NCBI GenBank assembly: GCA_028622995.1
Contig: JAJQJQ010000044.1
Span: 806,001-870,000 of the forward strand
Reading direction: 5' to 3'
Length of the DNA stretch: 64,000 nucleotides
From: Panagrolaimus kolymaensis
Lineage: Eukaryota; Nematoda; Chromadorea; Rhabditida; Panagrolaimidae
Below are positions 59,501-64,000 of the stretch, in pieces. Position 1 is the first letter of the stretch. Each line of letters begins with the position of its first letter. A model generated the notes under the pieces. That model was not told the DNA's origin and did no database searches. It saw nothing but the letters and a program-made list of their open reading frames with translations. Made by a program: the position numbers and the translations under genes.

Positions 59501-61061
59501 ATAGTTTGAAAATTGGGAATTACAAGAAAATCCAGAATTTTTTAAAATCTCTTTTACGCACAAAAAAAGACGAAAGCTTTCGTTTTAAATGTGTTTAAAA
59601 AAGAAGCATTTTTCTTTGAAAAAATTACAAATTAAAATTCTTAATTTTAATTTATATTTTGTTTTTATTTTTTAAGCTTTGAAATTATATGTTTAAATAT
59701 TATAATACTTGCTAAAATAATTTATTTAAAACAAATATAGCATTTTTAAGCGCCAAATCTTGTTTGGGCTTTAACTCTTCTTTTTTATAAATATTTTCCT
59801 TTTTTTGGCGCCAATCTTTCATTTTTCATTTATATTCCAATCTAAGCCACTTCAAAAAATAATACAGTACCTATCTATCATTTTTAGAATCAAATTCAAT
59901 CAAAGGATTTTTTTTCTGCAGTCTTTTACAACTTTTTCGGAAGGGGCTTTTTGATTTTTTTTTGTTTTTCAGATTTGCAAAAAATAGTTTAATATTGCAC
60001 CTATATTTTTTTGAATTTGTTTTTAGCATAGTTTGTTTCTTCTTCATCGGCTGCTGTATATTTTTTTTATTGGGGTCGTGCGATGCCATTCCATTGCCGA
60101 CAACAACGGCGGCTGGGGTATAAAAATGCAACATGATCAAATGCTGTCGTTCGTCTGTATATGTAAGATGATGATGGCCCATTTACAATAATAATATACA
60201 TATATATGCAATAATGGGTACGGTTAGAAAATATTTTTTTGTCCTCAAAATACTACCACCACCGAAAACAATGATATTGAAGGAGGTTGAGGCGGAGAAT
60301 GATCCAATTCATAATTCAAAAGTAGAAAAAAGAAGCAGCATACAGCAACGACGACGATGGCCAAGCCAAAAGCGAGTTTTTTTCCTTCTCCTCCTGAAAC
60401 ATTTATTTTGTTTCTTCGACGAGTTTTTTTTCTCTCCTTTTCATTTTCCTCTTTTGCTATCCTTTTTTTTCATAGTTAAAAAAGCTGCAGCAACCAAAAA
60501 TAAAATAAAATAAAAAAGCACGAAACGAAAGAAAATTTTTATTTTTATTTTTGTCTCTCTTCCTCGTTAACTCTCTTCCATCGCTTGCTTCTTTTTTTCC
60601 TTCGTCGTCGCTAAAACTAATAGCAGCAGCAACTACGAAGAACAACGACGACGACGCTGAGGGTAGCGAGAGAACAGAAATTTTAAATGTAAAAATGAAA
60701 AAAAAAATTTCATCGCATACGACCAACGACGACGCACACCACCACCGCCGCCATCACAGCCGCCAACACCATAATATAGCAGCAGCAGCAGTAAGGCAAG
60801 GAAAGGGACCAGAAACAAAATAAAATAAAAAAAGCACACGACAAAAGGAAGAAAAAAGAAGAAATATTTTTTTTGTCTATATCAGATTTACGGGGTTTGT
60901 CTTCTTCTCTCACAAATTATTTTGGAAGAAGAAACTAAAAAAATAAACATCGAATAAAAAAATTAATTTGCATATATTTATTTATTTACTTTCCCAAAAA
61001 ATGATACAGTAATCAAACAAAAAAAAATCACGGAAAAAATGTCAAAAATATTATTCGGTTT
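56595..61061. other. Gene-poor region, 4.5 kb, with GC-richer patches
   Basis: Starts with the H1 3' UTR. Patches at about 57240-57560 and 60050-60120, 60600-60780 are less AT-rich and contain CGNCGN/CAC trinucleotide runs (for example ACGACGACGACGCTGAGG), but the open frames there are low complexity. GGCGCC palindromes with E2F-like TTTT/AAA arms lie at 57119, 57220 and 59807. No gene can be supported. Confidence 0.4.
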
Positions 61062-62049
61062 TTAAATGGAGCTTCCATTTGATATATCTTCATCACGTTT
61101 TAATGGATTATAATTAAGTCGAGGATCACTGAAGACATTTACCATAGAAATGGAATTAACAGCTAAAAGAATTATATTTTAAATTAATTTTTTGTTTATC
61201 TATTTCTATGTATTTATTTTTTGAGGTAACAACAAAAAGTTTGATTTTTTAAAAGGGCAAAAAAAAGAACGCTCTCAAGGAAAAAAAGATTGAAAGAAAA
61301 AACTAGAAAGTCACATGATTTGACTTTTTTTGTGTTGTTTACGGGCGATGCTCAAAGTTTTGATCTTTTTTTAAAAAAAGGTAAAAAGAAAATGGCAAAA
61401 TAATGTTATTTATTTTTTTAGGGAATATCTAAATTTTTTGGTAAAAAATTTTTTTATATGTTTTACTATGGTTTTTTGGGCAAAGAAAAAGCAAATACGT
61501 TTTTTACTTTTTGCTTTTTTACTTATTTAAAAATAGCGCTTTTAAGCAAAAAAGTTTGAATAAACTGTTAGTTTTAAAAATATAAATATCATAATTTTAA
61601 AGACCTTCAAAAATTCTACAGGAACTCTTTTTTTATGGGATAAAAATCCTTAATTTTATTAATTTACAAAAAAACCAAATCTCCTGTTTTGAAAATATTA
61701 ATCAGAGAAAAAAATCAATTATAAACGCTAAAGAATTATGTCTTAATTTTTATTTACCACAAAAAAAACTGAATTATTTTGAAACATTCTCAAATCCTAA
61801 AACATTGGTTGCTGTTTAGGAGAGTTGCAATCACTTTCGTAAAAATCAAAAATGGAATAACGAAATTAAAAATTTATTAGATTTCAAGACTCATAATAAT
61901 AACAAAAAAATTTCCCTAGAAAACTTTTCATCCAAAATTTTTATGAAATCCAATCCTTACAATATAAAAAAAAACTTACCATGGACAACAAAAACAAGGA
62001 TTCCAATAATAATCAAAGCTAAACCCAAATAGCCTTGTCCATAAGCCAT
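61062..62049 (-). CDS. Small single-pass membrane protein (56 aa, two exons)
   Basis: Exon 1 (62049-61980) encodes MAYGQGYLGLALIIIGILVF and ends one base into an Ala codon before a GTAAGT donor. After an 817-base intron, exon 2 (61162-61062) completes it: AVNSISMVNVFSDPRLNYNP, LKRDEDISNGSSI, stop. Phase closes (171 nt). Residues 7-30 form one hydrophobic helix with a short polar N-terminus; the C-terminal tail is polar. No family is recognised. It could be a small integral membrane subunit of an ER or mitochondrial complex. Such short split genes are easily missed. Confidence 0.55.
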
Positions 62050-62623
62050 TATTAAATATTACTTCTTTCTTCTTTTTTTAAAATTAATTTTATGAAATCA
62101 AGCGATTATCACAAACAATACCGCAAAAAAGTTAAAAACTAAAACAAAACTGCGCAACACCAAATTTCTTTAAACTTTGTTTTTGTCATCTTCAAAATCG
62201 AATCGATTGAATTGATTGATGGCCTCCTCCGCCTTTAATGGTTTTTTTTTCTTCTACGTACGTTGTTATTTCTTCACCTTTCAAATAATATGTATTAAAG
62301 TCAGAGGTTTTGTGGTTTTTCATTATAAATAAAAAAATATATTGTGACGACGACAACAACATCGGTCTCTTTCTTTAGGCAGCAGCAGCAACCGATCGAT
62401 GACTAACTAGAACCACCATGCAAAAAAAAAAAAAGAAGCACACATTGGAAATGTATGTGATTTTAGGTACAGTAGCTGGCGATGAAGATGAAATCAAGAA
62501 ACAACGAGAAATGAATTTAAAAAAACGAGAAAAATAAAATGAAAGATGAAAGTTAAAAGTTTATTATTTTATTTTAGGAAAAATCAAAAACTTTTTTTTA
62601 GTAATTTTCTTTATTATTTTATT
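62050..62623. other. Intergenic region upstream of the 56-aa protein
   Basis: AT-rich; contains GCAGCAGCAGCAACCGATCG near 62381-62400. It also holds the 3' flank of the next minus-strand gene. No gene seen. Confidence 0.4.
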
Positions 62624-62961
62624 TTAAGTTAAAATAGATGGTTTTATATGATTAAATCGATTACTATTATGTAAAGTTTGGGAATTAGGAGTTTCATTCG
62701 AAGATGATAAATTTTGTTGTTGTTGTCTTTGTTGAAGCTTTTCTCTAGCTTTTTGTAATACTTCTTGTAAAGTTGGTTTATGTTTCACAACAAGAATATT
62801 ACCGGTAACTGGATCAAGTTGGAGGATGGGAGCCTGGCCTCCACCATATGTGGGTCCATAATCGGTTAAAATTCTTGGTCGTTTAAAATGTTCTTTAACT
62901 TTTTGATGAACAAAAAATGCTTCTTGAAGGGATATAGCTTCTATGGAATTTAATAATATCA
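62624..62961 (-). CDS. Last exon of an unidentified gene (C-terminal 112 codons)
   Basis: A TTTTCAG acceptor at 62968-62962 opens a frame (one codon shared with the previous exon) that runs to the stop at 62626-62624. It reads SLQEAFFVHQKVKEHFKRPR, ILTDYGPTYGGGQAPILQLD, PVTGNILVVKHKPTLQEVLQ, then a Gln-rich coil (KLQQRQQQQN) and a polar end. No ATG fits the start, so upstream exons must exist on the minus strand beyond 62968 but none could be identified before the window end. The family is not recognised. Confidence 0.55.
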
Positions 62962-64000
62962 CTGAAAATCAGAAAAATTATATTTCTTACAAATCTTTTT
63001 TTTCGGTTCTTTGGTTTAATTCTTAACTTTCATGGAAAAGCTTTTTATTTTATGTGCCATTTTAAAGGAATACGGTAGAAAAGCAACATGGATTTTTTGA
63101 GATCAAAAATATTTAAAAAAACGATTGAACAAAAAAAGTGATTCTTTTTTGTTGTTTTTGTAAAAAAATCGCGTTTTCACAATGTTTCGAGAATATTCTA
63201 TTTAGTATAAAAAATCTTAATAAATTGGACAAAGGAAGTAAAAATGAAAAAATTTTCAAGTATAGAAAACTTACATATATTTACTGCCAAAAAAATTATG
63301 GAAATTGATAATTTTGACATTTTTTTATTCTTCTAAAAACTAAAAAGCCTTTCAATTAATTTATAACAAAAAAGTGCTACGTAGAATAAAATAAATAAAT
63401 TTAATAAACAAAAAACTCGCTAAAATTATAAAAAGAAGCCATTTCGATATCCATAGCTTTTGGTCAAGGCAAGGAGGATCGATCAATAAAGAATAAAATA
63501 AAAGCTTATTTTGTAGAAAGCAAAAAAAAAATAATTTATAAATGAATAAGTGATTTGAACTTTTCATTTTTTTAATTCATAATTACTTTTTTATTTTTTC
63601 CTTTGAAAAGTGGCGTGGAATTCTTTTGATGTTAAATGATGATTGTCCAAAAATGGAAACATAAAAGGATATGAATTTATATTGTTTTCATCTTTTCTTT
63701 GAGAGAGAGATAATGAAGATGATAAAATAAATATTTTCGAATGATGCCTGCAAAAAAGACATCTATCTCGGGCGCTATTAAAAACGTTTTTTAATGGATG
63801 GATAATTAAGAATAAAAGGTTGCAACAGGAAATGTGAAAACTAAATTTAGAAACAAAAAAAATAATTATCTTTTTTGGTTTAATGCTTTTTCGTTTAAGA
63901 AAAAATTAATAAAAAAAAAACGAGGAAGAAGTAAACCAATCAAACACTTTTGAAGAGATTGAAACGAAGCAACTGATGAATTCGTTCGAGATACTGTAAA
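62962..64000. other. Window end: probable intron or upstream region of the preceding gene
   Basis: AT-rich; no exon with convincing borders was found. It probably contains introns and earlier exons of the gene ending at 62624. Confidence 0.3.

Noticed and set aside
60551..60823. His/Asp-rich open frame of 90 codons
   Set aside because: Trinucleotide-rich low-complexity DNA open on both strands; no domain, splice partner or conserved start.

Overview
This is a eukaryotic genomic window, almost certainly from a nematode. It is AT-rich, its genes have short introns of about 45-60 bases with GT..TTTTCAG/TTTTAG borders, and it carries nematode-specific families: a DB-module secreted protein, an MSP-domain protein, a sperm-type STMTA/SAYF repeat protein and an expanded F-box-like family. 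The F-box-like expansion resembles clade IV free-living nematodes such as Panagrolaimidae; that placement is inference.

Layout. 1-10522: a tandem array of about 5.05-5.2 kb units. Each pairs a plus-strand receptor-like gene (family A: signal peptide, variable Cys ectodomain, TM, long conserved cytoplasmic part) with a minus-strand single-module F-box-like gene (family B). A fourth A copy lies inverted at 46832-48980 and carries a frameshift. 11153-16868: a TATDN3-type nuclease, then two tandem minus-strand genes that each appear to encode two F-box-like modules in one polypeptide. 19748-23522: a secreted DB-module protein and a secreted LBP/BPI/CETP-type lipid-binding protein. 27751-30516: the 3' part of a Helitron with an intact Pif1-like helicase frame and a typical 3' hairpin-CTAG end. 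31391-33160: relics of a C-type lectin, an F-box-like gene and a BTB gene. 33623-37658: two probable sperm genes (MSP domain and SSQ-like repeats). 38814-46234: a Rabin8/Sec2-type Rab GEF, RAD23 and COA7, with F-box-like relics between. 49-55.6 kb: a gene-poor stretch with a 250-bp direct repeat and two near-identical foldback hAT-type MITEs. 55646-56594: histone H1. 61062-62961: a 56-aa membrane protein and the last exon of an unknown gene.

Theme. Conserved housekeeping genes (TATDN3, Rabin8, RAD23, COA7, H1) alternate with fast-evolving, duplicated and decaying accessory genes. Many of the latter are ubiquitin-ligase adaptor types (F-box-like, BTB). The most unusual items are the duplicated receptor-like/F-box-like pair and the two-module F-box-like genes. 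No tRNA, rRNA or CRISPR array was recognised. Exon boundaries were derived by hand from splice consensus, phase closure and paralog comparison.
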